From Hydractinia symbiolongicarpus (taxonomy: Eukaryota > Cnidaria > Hydrozoa > Anthoathecata > Hydractiniidae), in contig NC_079889.1 in NCBI RefSeq assembly GCF_029227915.1, forward strand, positions 5,518,001-5,582,000: a DNA stretch of 64,000 nucleotides. Reading direction: 5' to 3'. The translations under genes were made by a program, and so were the position numbers. Positions 11,666 through 23,040 of this stretch are shown piece after piece (within the stretch, counting starts at the first letter, position 1; every line of letters starts with the position of its first letter). A model generated the notes under the pieces. It searched no databases. It was given only the letters and a program-made list of their open reading frames with translations, and was not told where the DNA came from.

Positions 11666-12542
11666 ATGGCAAAGCTTATGCAAAATATACCCTTCGTGGA
11701 ACCGTTTACAATCGATAAAGCAGTCACAACAAATTTAGACAAGAAATAGCAATCATACTTAGAAGAATTTGAATTATTCATAACAGCATCTGGCGTGAGT
11801 GAACAAAAACAAAAAATCGCACTTCTGCTTCACCTTGGTGGTAGAGACTTACGAGAAGTCTACAAAACAGTAAAACAAGAAAACGACTCGTAAAATGAAC
11901 TCAAAGAAAAATTAACGACGGTTTTTAATCCGAAGAAAAATATAACATACGAACGATTCGTATTTAAAAGTGCAACACAACGGGTAAGTGAGCTTGCTCG
12001 TCGTACATAACAAGGCTTAAGACTCTCGCAGACACATGCTCATTCAATGATCAATCCATAAACGAAATACGCGACCATTTTATTTTTACATGTCAATTAA
12101 AAAGTTTAAAGAAGAAATTACTTCAAGAAGAAAATCTTACGTTAGAAAAACCATTAGAAATTAGTCGGAATCTAGAAATATCGCAGAAACAAGCAGCCGA
12201 AATTGCTACAACAAAGTCGTCGTCAAGTTCAACTGAAGACAAACAAGTGAGCAAAGTTTATCGTAGTAACGAACATTATAAACCCCAGCAAAAACGACAC
12301 GACGATCGAAATCGTAGTAACCATAGCAACAAGTATTGTTATAAATGTGGAGAACACTTTACACCGAATCATCAAAAGACGTGTTATGCTATTGGTAAGA
12401 AATGTTTAAATTGTGGTAAATCGAATCATTTATCAACAGTTTGCAGAAATAAATCAACCAAATATGATGGTAAAAATCGCCGTATTCGAAAAGTCGAAGA
12501 AGAAACCCACAGTGATAATTCTGAAGATGACCTAGGTCAAGC
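11666..12542 (+). pseudogene. Gypsy gag remnant with CCHC zinc knuckles
   Basis: Reading from the ATG after the primer-binding site gives a Gag-like alpha-helical protein, interrupted by in-frame stops near 11747 and 11891 and a frameshift near 12000. The last part (12247-12540) stays open and has two knuckles: a CX2CX7HX3C variant and a regular CX2CX4HX4C (CLNCGKSNHLSTVC). Gag packages the element RNA. The frame is cut at 12542 by the DNA transposon and resumes in the same frame after 17304 once the second target-duplication copy is discounted. Gag and pol were therefore probably one frame. Confidence 0.8.
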
Positions 12543-13809
12543 CAACCTCGTCCCCAGGCCCATTTTTCTCTTTCTGACAACCTCGGACGGCGAGAAGAAA
12601 TGACCCTGGGCCACACTAGTCAGTTCCGAGATCTGATTGGTTTCTCAAGTTTCCGTTAATTATGAAGATAAATTAATTTATGCGTAAAAGAATGAATAAT
12701 AACAGAAAAACAATAATGGCGGCTAAGTTTATGTGCGAAAGGGAAAAATAAAATATTTGGCATTGTTAGTATAGCTTAACGTGCAAACAAAATTAAATAG
12801 CTTTTAGTTGTACTCAGAGGCTGTTAAAGTAAGCTTCTGTTTTTTTTTTTGCAGTGCAGTTGAGGAGGTAGCTAGCTACACTAGACTAGAAAGCTAGCTA
12901 TGCTAGCTTTTGTGCACAGAGTGTAGTAAAAAACACAATGAAGGTTTCTTTGAAGACATGTTTGGCAGCTATCTAGCTAGCTCGAATACAACACAAGGTA
13001 TATGCAGGTATACACAACTAATCCTATTTCTCCTGAACAGACCTTCTTTTACACTCTAGTAATATTCTTTCGAGGCAAAACACATAAACAAAAAAAATCA
13101 TATGCTGCTGATTTGGTTGAAAAAGATTAAAAACTGGATTAAGAAGTTCATACCATTTAATTAACTAAATAGTTATACGCTTAATTAAATCGATTTTACA
13201 GATTAAATAACAATTTTCTCTGACTGCATGAAATGCAACATCCTATGTTTTATGACTTTTAAACTCTTAGTAAAGCAACAAACATAACTTTATTGAAAAA
13301 AGTCAATTGGTTTGACCATAGCGGCCATTTAGTTGTAAATGAGTTTCCAGGGACTCGTTTCGTGAAAACCGAAACTGTAACATGATAAAAAAGAAGGATG
13401 ACTTGTTAGGAGATGCGTTTAGGCTGGTCTGATGGGATTAGCATAAAAAATGATTCTGTAATAGCAAGCAGGGCAATAAGATTTTTTTAGAGACAATTAT
13501 AAATTTTGACCTAACAATTGTAAAAATACAATTTTATTTAGCTGCATAGCTATGCACGTTACGACGATAAGCGACAAAAGGAGCCAGTTATTATATACGT
13601 CAAAACGTATGTATCTGACACATGGTTACGTTGATGATGGTTGATGACTCAATACTAGTATAATATATAGCTGCACCACCTCACTATAATGCCGGCGTGA
13701 TAAAGCCTCAACTTAGGTTTATAGAGGTTCACGTCAGCAATAAGTCACCCGCAAGACAAAAATGGAATTAGAAAGACTGCATGTGTCTAAAAATAATACT
13801 AAAAACTAA

Positions 13810-14092
13810 CTAGCTAGCCTTGTGGTAGAGCGTTCGCTTGCAGTGCGGAAGGTTTTGGGTTCAAACCCCAGCCGAATCATGTCAGATACTACAAAAGTGT
13901 GAATCTATCCTTTTTGCTTAGCGTTCAGCATGAGAATAGGATTGATATCTTAGGCGGTTGTCTAGTTTAGTGATTGCTGTGCTTGCAAGACTTTCGTAGC
14001 TCAAATGGCTTTAAATGCGCTAGGACCCCCTTCGCAGGACCCTTGTTGATAGCAGTACCAACAGGAACTGAAGAGGCTATCCTGGGTAAATA
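13810..14092 (+). mobile_element. tRNA-derived SINE (tRNA-Cys-like head)
   Basis: The head carries an A-box-like stretch (AGCCTTGTGGTAGAGC, about 13814-13829), an anticodon-like hairpin with loop TTGCAGT (anticodon GCA, cysteine) and a B box GGGTTCAAACCCC (about 13857-13869). The acceptor stem does not pair, and a tRNA-unrelated body of about 200 bp follows. The AT-rich tail GGGTAAATAATTTC is split by the inner transposon and continues at 16722-16745. This is a pol III-transcribed SINE rather than a tRNA gene. Confidence 0.65.
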
Positions 14093-16712
14093 CATCCTCG
14101 TCCCCAGGGTCTTGTGGCCCCTGAGCCGTTATTTCGGAGTGGCCAACAATGACCCTGGAACAGGCTGGTCATGTGATACAAAAATGCCCAGATATACTGG
14201 GCATTTTTGAAATTCCAGAGATAATGAGATGCAAATTTGACGCTCGTCTCAAGCTTTAACAGAGACGCATTAATACAAGCGAGATAGGAGATAGTCAAAA
14301 GATGGATGTGTTGAAACGTTTGGATTTTGTATTTAATATGCACGAAGGTTTTCCTTCTCACTGCCTTAAGCCTAAACAAGTTCAATGTTTTGAAGCTCTT
14401 TTAAAGGGCAGGGATGTTGTAGCTGTCCTTCCTACGGGTTATGGAAAGTCGTTAATTTTTCAACTTCTTCCTGACGTTATACCACAAAAAAGTACAAGGA
14501 ATATCGTTATTGTGGTGTGTCTTTTATCTTCAATTATAGAAGACCAAGTGCAGTTTTTAAACAGTGTTGGTAATTCAGCAATGTCACTTCATTGCAATAA
14601 TAGTTCCACAAGCTCTTATGAAAGTTTGTTTGCCGAAATGAAAACTCATGAAGAAATCAATATATCAAAAAAGGTGCAAGAAGGGGATATAAATCTACTC
14701 TTCGCTCATCCAGAGGCAATACTTTCCGAGCAAGGCAGAAATTTATTAAAGTCAACTGTGTATCAAGATAATGTTGTTGGAATTGTTATTGACGAGGCCC
14801 ATTGTGTAGAATTTTGGTAAGTATATATATACTGTTTTTTTCTTCTCATATATATATTTAAGAACAAGTTAGCTACATCTTAGAAACATTTTTGACTAAG
14901 TTAAAGTAATTTACAATGTTATGACTAGCTATGTGTACTGTATTGTGGAAAACCTAAAGTAGATAAGCTACCTGCAACTCTGCAGTTCGGGTGCAAGTCC
15001 TGATTGGGTTTTTGTACAATAGCTGGTTATGTCATTAAATTACCTCGAATAGCTAGCTATACATATGGAGTCAAAAAAAACTATTCATTTCATTTTGATT
15101 TTACGTTTCGATTATTTCTTTGTCAGGTTGACAAAGAAAATAATTAATAAAAAATATATAACAAAATAAATTAATAAGATGCTGCTCTAAAAAGGACTAT
15201 GTACTTTTATATAAAAAAAAAATTAACCAATAAAATATCTAAATATACATTTCAGGGGAGAAGAATTTAGAAAAGATTTTAAAGAACTTTCCACAGTGCG
15301 CACTTATTTTCCAAAAGCATCTATGTTAGCCCTTACTGCAACTGCCTCACCTCATCATATAACAAGTTTAGTGAAGTCATTGAATATGTCAACAGCAAAA
15401 GTTATCAGAGTAAATCCCAACCGCAAAAACATATTTCTTGACAAAAAGATCCGCAAAAGTAATGCTTCTGGATTCGAAAGCTATGAGAATATATTGTTAC
15501 CTATAGCAAATTCATTAAATTCAGTAAGAGAACAATTTTCAATGACAATCATTTATATGAAATTAAAATATTGTGGTCTTGCCTTTAATCTATTTGAAAG
15601 AATTTTAAGCACATTTCAATACGTGGGATTTGAAAAAACACCATCTAGTCGTTTGTTTTGTCAATACCATGCACCGCAGACAAAAGCTATGAAACAAATT
15701 ATCATAAAGGAAATTTCTAAGAAGAACTCACGGATCAGAGTTATCTTTGCTACCACTGCGCTCGGAATGGGTGGTAATATTCCACATGTAGAAAATGTTT
15801 ACCACTTTACCCCACCCAGCAATCTTGAAGCTTATGTTCAAGAAATAGAACGAGCTGGCAGAAGTGAGCAACCTGCAACAGCTATTTTGTTTTACAATAA
15901 TTCCGATGTTTTGGCAAATAAAACAAATGTGGATAAAAATATGAAATTGTACTGCCAGACATCAACTTGCCTAAGGGAGCATATTCAAAAACATTTTGGT
16001 TCCAAGCACGAACTTCAAGAAAAATGTTGTTCAATCTGTGAAAAAGTGGAATTGGTAGAAAAACCAACCACTGTAAGAACTCGTTTAACAGCAAAATTAA
16101 GAAATGAATTAAATAAGGAACTATGTATGGCCCTATCCAACATTAGTGAAGAAAATTCGATATTTTTGTTTGGGACTCCCAAAGAGCTTGCCGCTGACAT
16201 TTGTTACACAAGCTCACAATCAAACACAGGTGCCCCTGATTTATCCATGTTAGATGAGAACATTGCTAAAGAAGTTCAAAATATTTTGTCAAAGTATTTT
16301 TAAGAAAATACATATACACTTTGTTTCATAAAAATAACAAAAGTCTTCCTACAGAGGTCAGTAAAGTATTATATTGTTTAAAGAAGAGTATGACCAGCCT
16401 TTTATATCTATGCTTTATGAAAAGAGTGTATATATTTTTTTTCTTGATACTAGTTTCACGCAACAAACTGTCCAAAAATTTGAAATAAAAACATATATAT
16501 AGAGAGTAAAAGTTTAGTAAAATATATAAAGTAGAAAAAAACCCATCCAAAACCATCACAAATAACTTATATACTTCTAATTTTCTGGTAGTTCACTTAG
16601 ATGTTTTTTAATCCATTTTTGATGTTCCATGATCATGTGACCAGCCTGTTCCAGGGCCTTTTCGCCGCTATCAGCTTTATCAACAAGGCAAAATGCCCTG
16701 GGAACGAGGTTG
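14093..16712 (+). mobile_element. Inner DNA transposon carrying a RecQ-type helicase
   Basis: Flanked by the 9-bp duplication GGGTAAATA at 14084-14092 and 16713-16721. The left end is CATCCTCGTCCCCAGGGTC and the inverted right end CAACCTCGTTCCCAGGGCA. Each end has a subterminal hairpin closed by (G/A)CCCTGG and then the shared word AACAGGCTGGTCA. It is 2620 bp long and sits in the tail of the SINE. Its only visible gene is the two-exon helicase, and no DDE transposase was seen. Same family as the outer element but a different subfamily, inserted later. A lineage of Academ transposons encoding a helicase has been described (recalled, not checked) and is a plausible home. Confidence 0.85.
14302..16303 (+). 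CDS. RecQ-type DNA helicase within a transposon
   Basis: CDS join(14302..14816, 15256..16303), 520 residues; the intron is GTAAGT...TTTCAG and the frame is intact. Superfamily 2 RecQ motifs are all present: Q-motif-like LKPKQ (23-27), Walker A TGYGKS (45-50), DEAH (164-167), the RecQ aromatic-rich WGEEFRKDF after it, TATAS (199-203), motif V FATTALGMGG (336-345) and motif VI QEIERAGRSEQ (367-377). Cysteines at 410, 429 and 433, set around HFG, match the RecQ zinc-binding region. The protein stops soon after, without a recognisable HRDC domain, so it is a short form. RecQ proteins unwind DNA 3' to 5' using ATP. No stop or frameshift breaks it although it lies inside a transposon, so it is probably recent or active and likely serves transposition rather than host repair. 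No transposase partner is visible. Confidence 0.9.
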
Positions 16713-17313
16713 GGGTAAATAATTTCAATAATAAAATAAGAAGGGGCATCTTCAGTAATTCTAATCACAAAACCCTCTGAGAATTCTGTGGCTTGGAAGC
16801 TAGCTAAAAGTACTTTCACTTTTAACTATAATATGAAATAAAGATAGCTAAAAATCATAATTAAAAAAGTGTATAGCTAGCTACCATGGTTTGCACAACC
16901 TTTATAGCTACAAAAGCACGTCTTGGACCTTTGCTAGCTAGCTAGCTATAGATGGCTGAAAACTTTAAAATAAATATATATTTAAAATTTGTATGTAGCC
17001 AAAAAAAGCGATGGCAACACTGCAATCATGTTTTCTCGAAGCAAAAACTCAAAACACTTTAACTAACTTGTTTCTGATTAAAAATAAAACTCTATCCATG
17101 ATTTCGATTTAAGATTGTTTTGCATAAATTATAGCAATACGGTGTTCTCGCGGTCCGCATCCAATTCTTAACAAAATGACCAAATTTTGAATAAATTAAA
17201 AATCAGCACGAATCGTACTGATTTTAACCAGCCTGGCACAGGGTCATTTCTTTGCGCCGTCTCGGATATCAAAAAAGCGAAAAATTGCCCTGGGAACGAG
17301 GTTGAGGTCAAGC

Positions 17314-20233
17314 ATTTGCTGTTTTATTTTCTGTCAATCATAGTTATGAAGAAGCATCGAAGCGTAAGAAAACAAAGATTGTGCCGAAGGTTAATGACGT
17401 AAATACAAATGTTATTATCGACAGTGGCGCTGATATAAATATAATCGATAGAAATACTTTCAATAATATTCAAAAGACCTGTAAACCTATTTAATTAAAA
17501 CGTGCGAAAAAGAATATATTTCCGTATGGTGTACGAAAACCACTGAAAATGCTTGGTTTCTTTCATCCAACTTTTCAGAAAGTGAATTCACTATTGTTAC
17601 CGCCCTTGTTTACGTAATCGATAAAGAATCAGCTGGTAATCTGATTGGCTACTCAACAGCCAATGATTTAAAGTTGCTTCAAATTAACAATGTCAATAAC
17701 GTATCAGCCAATTAAAAAATTAAAGATAACGCCTTCCAAAATCTACCGAACGATTATCGAAAAATCTGCGAAAAATTCCAATGTTTATATCATGGAAAAG
17801 GAAAATTTTTAAATTATAAATGTAAACTAAAAATCGACGAAAATGTCCGTCCTATCCAACAACGACTTCGACGTCAACAGTATCAACTTCGCAAACCTAT
17901 CAAAGAAAAGCTCGAATCGATGGAAAAAGATGGTTTAATAAGCAAAGTCGATTCACCTCAAGAATGGTTAAGTAATATTGTCGTTACACCGAAATCAAAT
18001 GGTGATATCCGAATATGTCTCGACGCTCGTAAGATCAACAAAGCTATCTTACGACAAAAATATCCAATTCCTACAGTTGATTCGCTTATCGACGAAATCG
18101 GAGATTCAAACGTGTTTAGTAAAATAGACTTACGTGAAGCGTATACTCAGATCGAGTTAGATGAAGAATAAAGTAAATTAACAAGTTTTATTACAGACGA
18201 AGGTGTTTACAAGTTCAATCGTTTAATATATGGAATTAATGATGCCGGCGATATATTTCAACAATGTTTGCAATCAAAAATCAGTGATTTACATGGAGTC
18301 AAGTGCATCAGCGACGGCATCATAGTCTACTCGAAAAACATCCATAAACACAAAGAACTATTAAGTAAATTGTTTAAACGTTTGAAAGCTCATGGGTTTA
18401 AAGTAAATGGTAGTAAATGCTTAATTGGTAAAAGTACTATATCATTTTTTGGTATTATTTTATCATCAAGTGGTATCCGTCCAGACCCAGAAAAAGTCCA
18501 GTGCTTATCAAATGCAAACGCACCAACAAACGTAATTGAGTTAAAATCATTTTTAGGACTCTGTACTTACATGAGCCGCTTTATTTAGAACTTTTCCGAG
18601 AAAACTACCCCTCTTCGCGAATTGGTAAAGAAAGATGTAAAATTTACATGGACAGATCGCCATGAACAGGCATTTTAAATGTTAAAATCTGAGCTAACTT
18701 CTAATACCGTTGTATCCTTTTTCGATCCCCGTAAACCGATAACATTGTGGGTCGATGCTAGCAATTATGCTATTGGTGGTATTCTTTTACAACCGGATGA
18801 CGAAGGACATCCAAAACCTGTCTGTTACACCTCTCGTGCATTATCTCAAACTGAACAAAAATATTCAGTTACTGAAAAAGAAAGTTTAGCCGTATTCCAC
18901 GCTGTTTCAAAATGGCACGTTTATTTATATCATGCAAACATAACATAACAAATTATACATTACAAATGAATATGTAAATTTTATTACAAATAATTCCGTA
19001 CCACACTCTATGTCGTTAAATAAAATACGCACAACCTCAGAAAATGATGACGAAATTCAAGAAATACGTAAAGCACTTACATCCGACAATTGGTCCTCGT
19101 TACAAAAATATGAAGTTTATAAAGAAGAATATTGTAAAGTTAATGGTATTATATTACGTAGAAATCGTTTATTTATTCCGAAATCATTAGTGCAGAAAAT
19201 CATGGAAATAGCACATCGTTAATGTCTTGGTATAGTAAAATTAAAAAGTTTGCTACGTTGCAAAGTTTATTGGTACAACATGGACAGAGACATCGAAAAT
19301 CTCATTCAATCATGTCCATCATGTCGAAAGATAGGGAGACACAACAAACCAACACCTGTACAAATGACCAAATTACCGACATCACCATGGTCACACATTG
19401 CAGCCGATTTTTATGGTAATTTACCAACAGGTGAGAAAATTCTAGTAATTACAGATTTATTTTCGAAGTTCCCGATTGTTGAAGTTATGAAATCTACGAC
19501 GTTCAATATTGTATCTACTCGCCTTGATAATCTCTTTTCAATTTTTGGTTATCCCGAAATGATAAAAACGGATAATGGACCCCCTTGGGACAGTCATGAA
19601 ATTGATCTATTTTTTAAATCACGTGGTATTGTACATGGCAGTTCAATTCCTTACTGGCCCAGAAGCAACGGGCAAGCTGAGCGTTTTATGCCAAACTTGA
19701 GTAAATTAATCCGTCACTCATTCGACGCTGGTACCGACTGGAAAGATACCTTACGATCGATGCTCCTGAATTACAGAAACTGCGTTCATCCAGCAACTAA
19801 CGAAAAACCTTCAACATTATTATTTGGTCGTGAAATCAACACAGGAATACCGACAAAGAATAACAAAACGTCACCACAGTACGACACAGTCAAACGTCAC
19901 CACGATACTTACACTCACAAAGCAAAACAAACCGCTGACAAACATTGCCGTCCTGCAATCCCAATCAAAGTTAACAGCCAAGTCTTCATAAGAAGGGGTG
20001 TAAGAAATAACAAATTCCAAACAACATATTTACCAAATGTATACACAGTAGTTACAGCCAGTGGTACCCAAATAACAGTTAAAAATAACAGAACAAATAT
20101 CATTATCAAACGCCAAATTTCATTTGCAAAACTTGTTTATAACAAAACAAATGCAACAGATCAGAAATCCGACACAGTCAACGACGATAATATAACACGA
20201 AAACAATATCCACTGCGATCTAAGAAACAGTAA
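17314..20233 (+). pseudogene. Gypsy pol remnant: protease, RT, RNase H, integrase
   Basis: The protease signature IIDSGADINIID is encoded near 17410-17450. Reverse transcriptase runs from about 17760 to 18590 and contains the conserved FSKIDLREAYTQI block, but the catalytic YxDD box has become ISDG near 18310, so the enzyme should be dead. RNase H (VDASNYAIGGILL) is at about 18750. Stops occur near 18169, 18586, 18676 and 18946. Integrase is the best-preserved part: the 19250-20233 frame holds the CPSC half of the zinc finger and the DDE residues in AADFYG, KTDNGPP and GQAERF. The usual Gypsy gene order supports the family call. Confidence 0.88.
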
Positions 20234-20250
20234 CATTAATCTAAAACGAT

Positions 20251-20257
20251 GGGGAGA
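20251..20257 (+). other. Polypurine tract
   Basis: GGGGAGA directly precedes the 3' LTR, the usual plus-strand primer for LTR retrotransposons. Confidence 0.6.
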
Positions 20258-20402
20258 TGTTATGTCGCACATGCTCTATTCGGCATAATACTTTATTAAA
20301 CTTTATTGTATTGACTGTGACATATTTTATTTAGTTAAGATTTACGTTATGTTAAGCAAGCACGTCTCTTTTCTTCTCTCTGCCAACCCATGCAACATAA
20401 CA
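20258..20402 (+). repeat. 3' LTR of the Gypsy element
   Basis: Begins TGTTATGTCGC and ends CAACATAACA, 145 bp, followed by the target duplication TATGG. Confidence 0.92.
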
Positions 20403-20535
20403 TATGGAAGATGCGATAAAGCATACATACTACTACCACAGTTTTTTTAAAATTTCACAGGTCTTGCATTCCCAGTTCTTACACGCGGGAAACCAAAAAA
20501 TTGTTCTAATAATAATAGCTGATAATCAAATTCGT

Positions 20536-20602
20536 CACCACCCAGGGTGAGGGTCTTTTTCCGATGTATAATGCCGAAAAACCCTGGGTTGAGGGTGATT
20601 TG
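20536..20602. repeat. 67-bp palindromic element
   Basis: TCACCACCCAGGG at the left pairs with CCCTGGGTTGAGGGTGA at the right, and a second GAGGGTC/AAACCC pairing lies inside. The shape resembles a tiny fold-back element but the ends differ from the CCTCGTTCCCAGGG family. Confidence 0.4.
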
Positions 20603-22974
20603 AAGACAATCCTTTGTACCATGCATATCAACAAACCGTGAAGGCAATGAAAAAATATTAAATTTAATTGGATAAAGATTAAATGTGCTTTGGTATTGTG
20701 ATGTTCTTATACAAAATTATGTAATAGTAACGCCCTTAGACTTTTTTATTCTAGCAGACTCTTCTAGCCAACTTTATTTTTAGCTGACAAAATGTTATAT
20801 TTTGCTAATTGGCTGGCACCACAATTTTTCGTCGGTGCATAAAGGTCATAGGTGGTGACAAAATATGTCAAATGCAAAACGATGAAGACAAACTATCTAT
20901 CGCCTCTGCTAATTACTTTTAGGCAAAGTTTAAAAAAGGAGATTTGGAAAGAGGTGAAGTTCATCATTAAAAAATGTAGATAATGACATCGCAACCACAC
21001 TTAATTTGAATAGCAATGAAAAAATTTGTGAGAAAGCTCTATACTATACGTCTTTATAGGAATATGGTTTGTAATAAACTGGCTGTCTATTTCTTTATTT
21101 CTTTTTAATTGATAATTTCCGTAAAAAGGTAAAAAAATACCTCTTTATTACAACAAAGAACGGCAATGTTACATTATCAGCTGTCATACCGTGAGACAAC
21201 TTTATTTATGTTACGTAGTTCTACGATCTTAAGATAATTCTACGATCTTATTTGTAGATCAAAAATTATATTAAGATAAATAAAATATTTTAAGGTAGTA
21301 GAATTATTTTAACCCTATTTGGTCCGGGTATTTTGAACATATTATACCCAGGGGAAGTGGATTCCGCCTTTTTTGAATTTGCTACAAGAATGTGCAATGT
21401 ATTGGTACACTGACGTCACTTGGCCTGATTCATCAAAACGAAACAAACCTGGAGCAAGCAGTTACATCCAGGTTTGCTTTGTCAGTGCAAAATGAAAAAT
21501 TAGACATTATTGAAGACACATATCAGATGCAAATGTTTTTAACTAAGGAGATGCTAATCTAAATAACTAAGTCTGAAAGATAAAACTATAATTTATTAAG
21601 GCTGGTTATCACTTATAGTCGTAAGATCGTCATAAAGCTTATCCTAGGACGATCAGAACCCTTTAAACAATTAGTGGGAATGTGAGAATCAATCTTCACA
21701 CAATTCTAGAAATCTCATAAAAGTTACAAATATTTGACAAAGAGTATAAGAATATGGAGTGATTCTTTAGAAGTATAGTAGGAGGGGTGGAAATTTTTCC
21801 AAGACGAAGATTTCCTTATAGACTAACAATATCGTAAATCAAATTTTTGGTCAAATCAAAATGATAAACAATACGCATCTGCACTGCTTAAAAAGAAACT
21901 TTTGCGTTGTATATCAAAGCATCAGAATGCTTCTATAATCTCCGGTGGATAGAATATCGTTTAAAAACAATAGATCCAGAGAATTTATACTGACAAAATT
22001 GTGTTTTGATTGATAATGTAAAATATTTATTTCTTCTCTTACTTCTGTAAATAATATTGTAAGTGTCAGGATGTTTGCACAAAGATTTGCCAATGGCGAA
22101 AAACGAGTATACTAGACAACAAAACTCACATGAACAGTGTTTTTAAATATTCCATAGGAAAGTGTGTTTGTTTTAGCCTTTCTTGGTCTCCGGAAAACCA
22201 ATGAACTAGTCTCTCTTCCCGAATCTTTTTGAATGCATTGACAGGCGAAGTATTCTTTACCACAAGGCGAGGTTTTGCTTGTAATTCGAAGAATCTTTTT
22301 TGAAGAATGTCAAAAAATAAATGACAACATAGGTCAAAAAACGAAAGATCTCGTCCGTATGTTCATAACCTTTATAACAAAATGCGTTGTAATACATAAA
22401 GTACTGTCTTCAAAAATTTAAATGTTAATGTTCCGTCTCCTTAAGAATTAAATTAAATCCGAAATCTTCTTAAAACGGGAAGCCTTTTTCTCCTCCTCTA
22501 TTTTCGACTGATTATTAAAAAGATTGCCGTGACGTCACTGCAACGTCACTGCAAAGTCACGTTATTTTTATTTCCACTTGGCTAGTTCCCATTGGCTGGC
22601 TTGGCTAATTTAATATGGTGGTGACAGTAAGCAACAAAGACAGGAGAGGAGCTTAGTTAGCTCTTTCTAGCTAGCTGTGGTTATTTTATAGCAGTTTGGT
22701 GGGAAAATCAGAACTACGAAAGAAACATTGAGCAATAGGATCTCTTTAGTAGTTACACTCTGGCGTAAGTTGGTCTAGACGTATTTCGTGATTTAGTGCG
22801 TACATACTTTTTGAATGGCTTCTATATTGAACGCACACGTATCTTTTTTGTTCCGTTTGTACTTAGTTGAAAAAAAGAAAATACAGGAACTAAAAGAGTT
22901 TATATATACAATTGCTAGTAACATTTGTATACAGGTTGTATAGAACACCTTTGTAAAATATTTGTGATATTGAA

Positions 22975-23040
22975 GCTGGTGTATGTCACCCGAAACGTTG
23001 TAGATTGTTGTTGATTATTTTTTCCTTTTTTTAATAACTT
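22975..23040 (+). mobile_element. Possible Penelope-like element end with hammerhead-like core
   Basis: GAAGCTGGTGTATGTCACCC followed by GAAACG has a short hairpin (GGTG/CACC) next to CGAAACG, as in hammerhead motifs of Penelope-like elements. No adjoining RT or GIY-YIG sequence was found, so this would be a short remnant. Confidence 0.25.

Larger units (their letters stand above)
12543..17304 (+). mobile_element. Outer DNA transposon, 9-bp target duplication
   Basis: Flanked by AGGTCAAGC at 12534-12542 and 17305-17313. The left end CAACCTCGTCCCCAGG and the inverted right end CAACCTCGTTCCCAGG agree at 15 of 16 bases. Just inside each end a fold-back arm (GACCCTG) closes a hairpin, and both subterminal regions share the words CGGACGGCG/GAGACGGCG and AAGAAATGACCCTG. 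No open frame of its own was found outside the nested SINE and inner transposon, so it is a non-autonomous copy. It disrupted the Gypsy element and is therefore younger. A 9-bp duplication is compatible with Mutator-like, Merlin-like or helicase-carrying Academ-type elements; superfamily not proven. Confidence 0.85.
11490..20402 (+). mobile_element. Gypsy-type LTR retrotransposon, interrupted
   Basis: Bounded by 145-bp LTRs and flanked by a 5-bp target duplication TATGG (11485-11489 and 20403-20407). The gag region, then protease, RT, RNase H and integrase lie in the Gypsy order. Without the 4.77-kb insertion it would be about 4.1 kb. The LTRs differ at 5 of 145 positions (about 3.4%), so the insertion is fairly recent, yet gag and pol contain several stop codons. 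Target duplication and LTRs make the boundaries firm. Confidence 0.93.

Noticed and set aside
13814-13886. tRNA-Cys gene
   Set aside because: A and B boxes and an anticodon loop are present, but the acceptor stem does not pair, and a SINE body and tail follow.
14985-15010. A B-box-like GGTGCAAGTCC inside the helicase intron as a SINE
   Set aside because: Single weak box, without an A box at the right distance or a tail.
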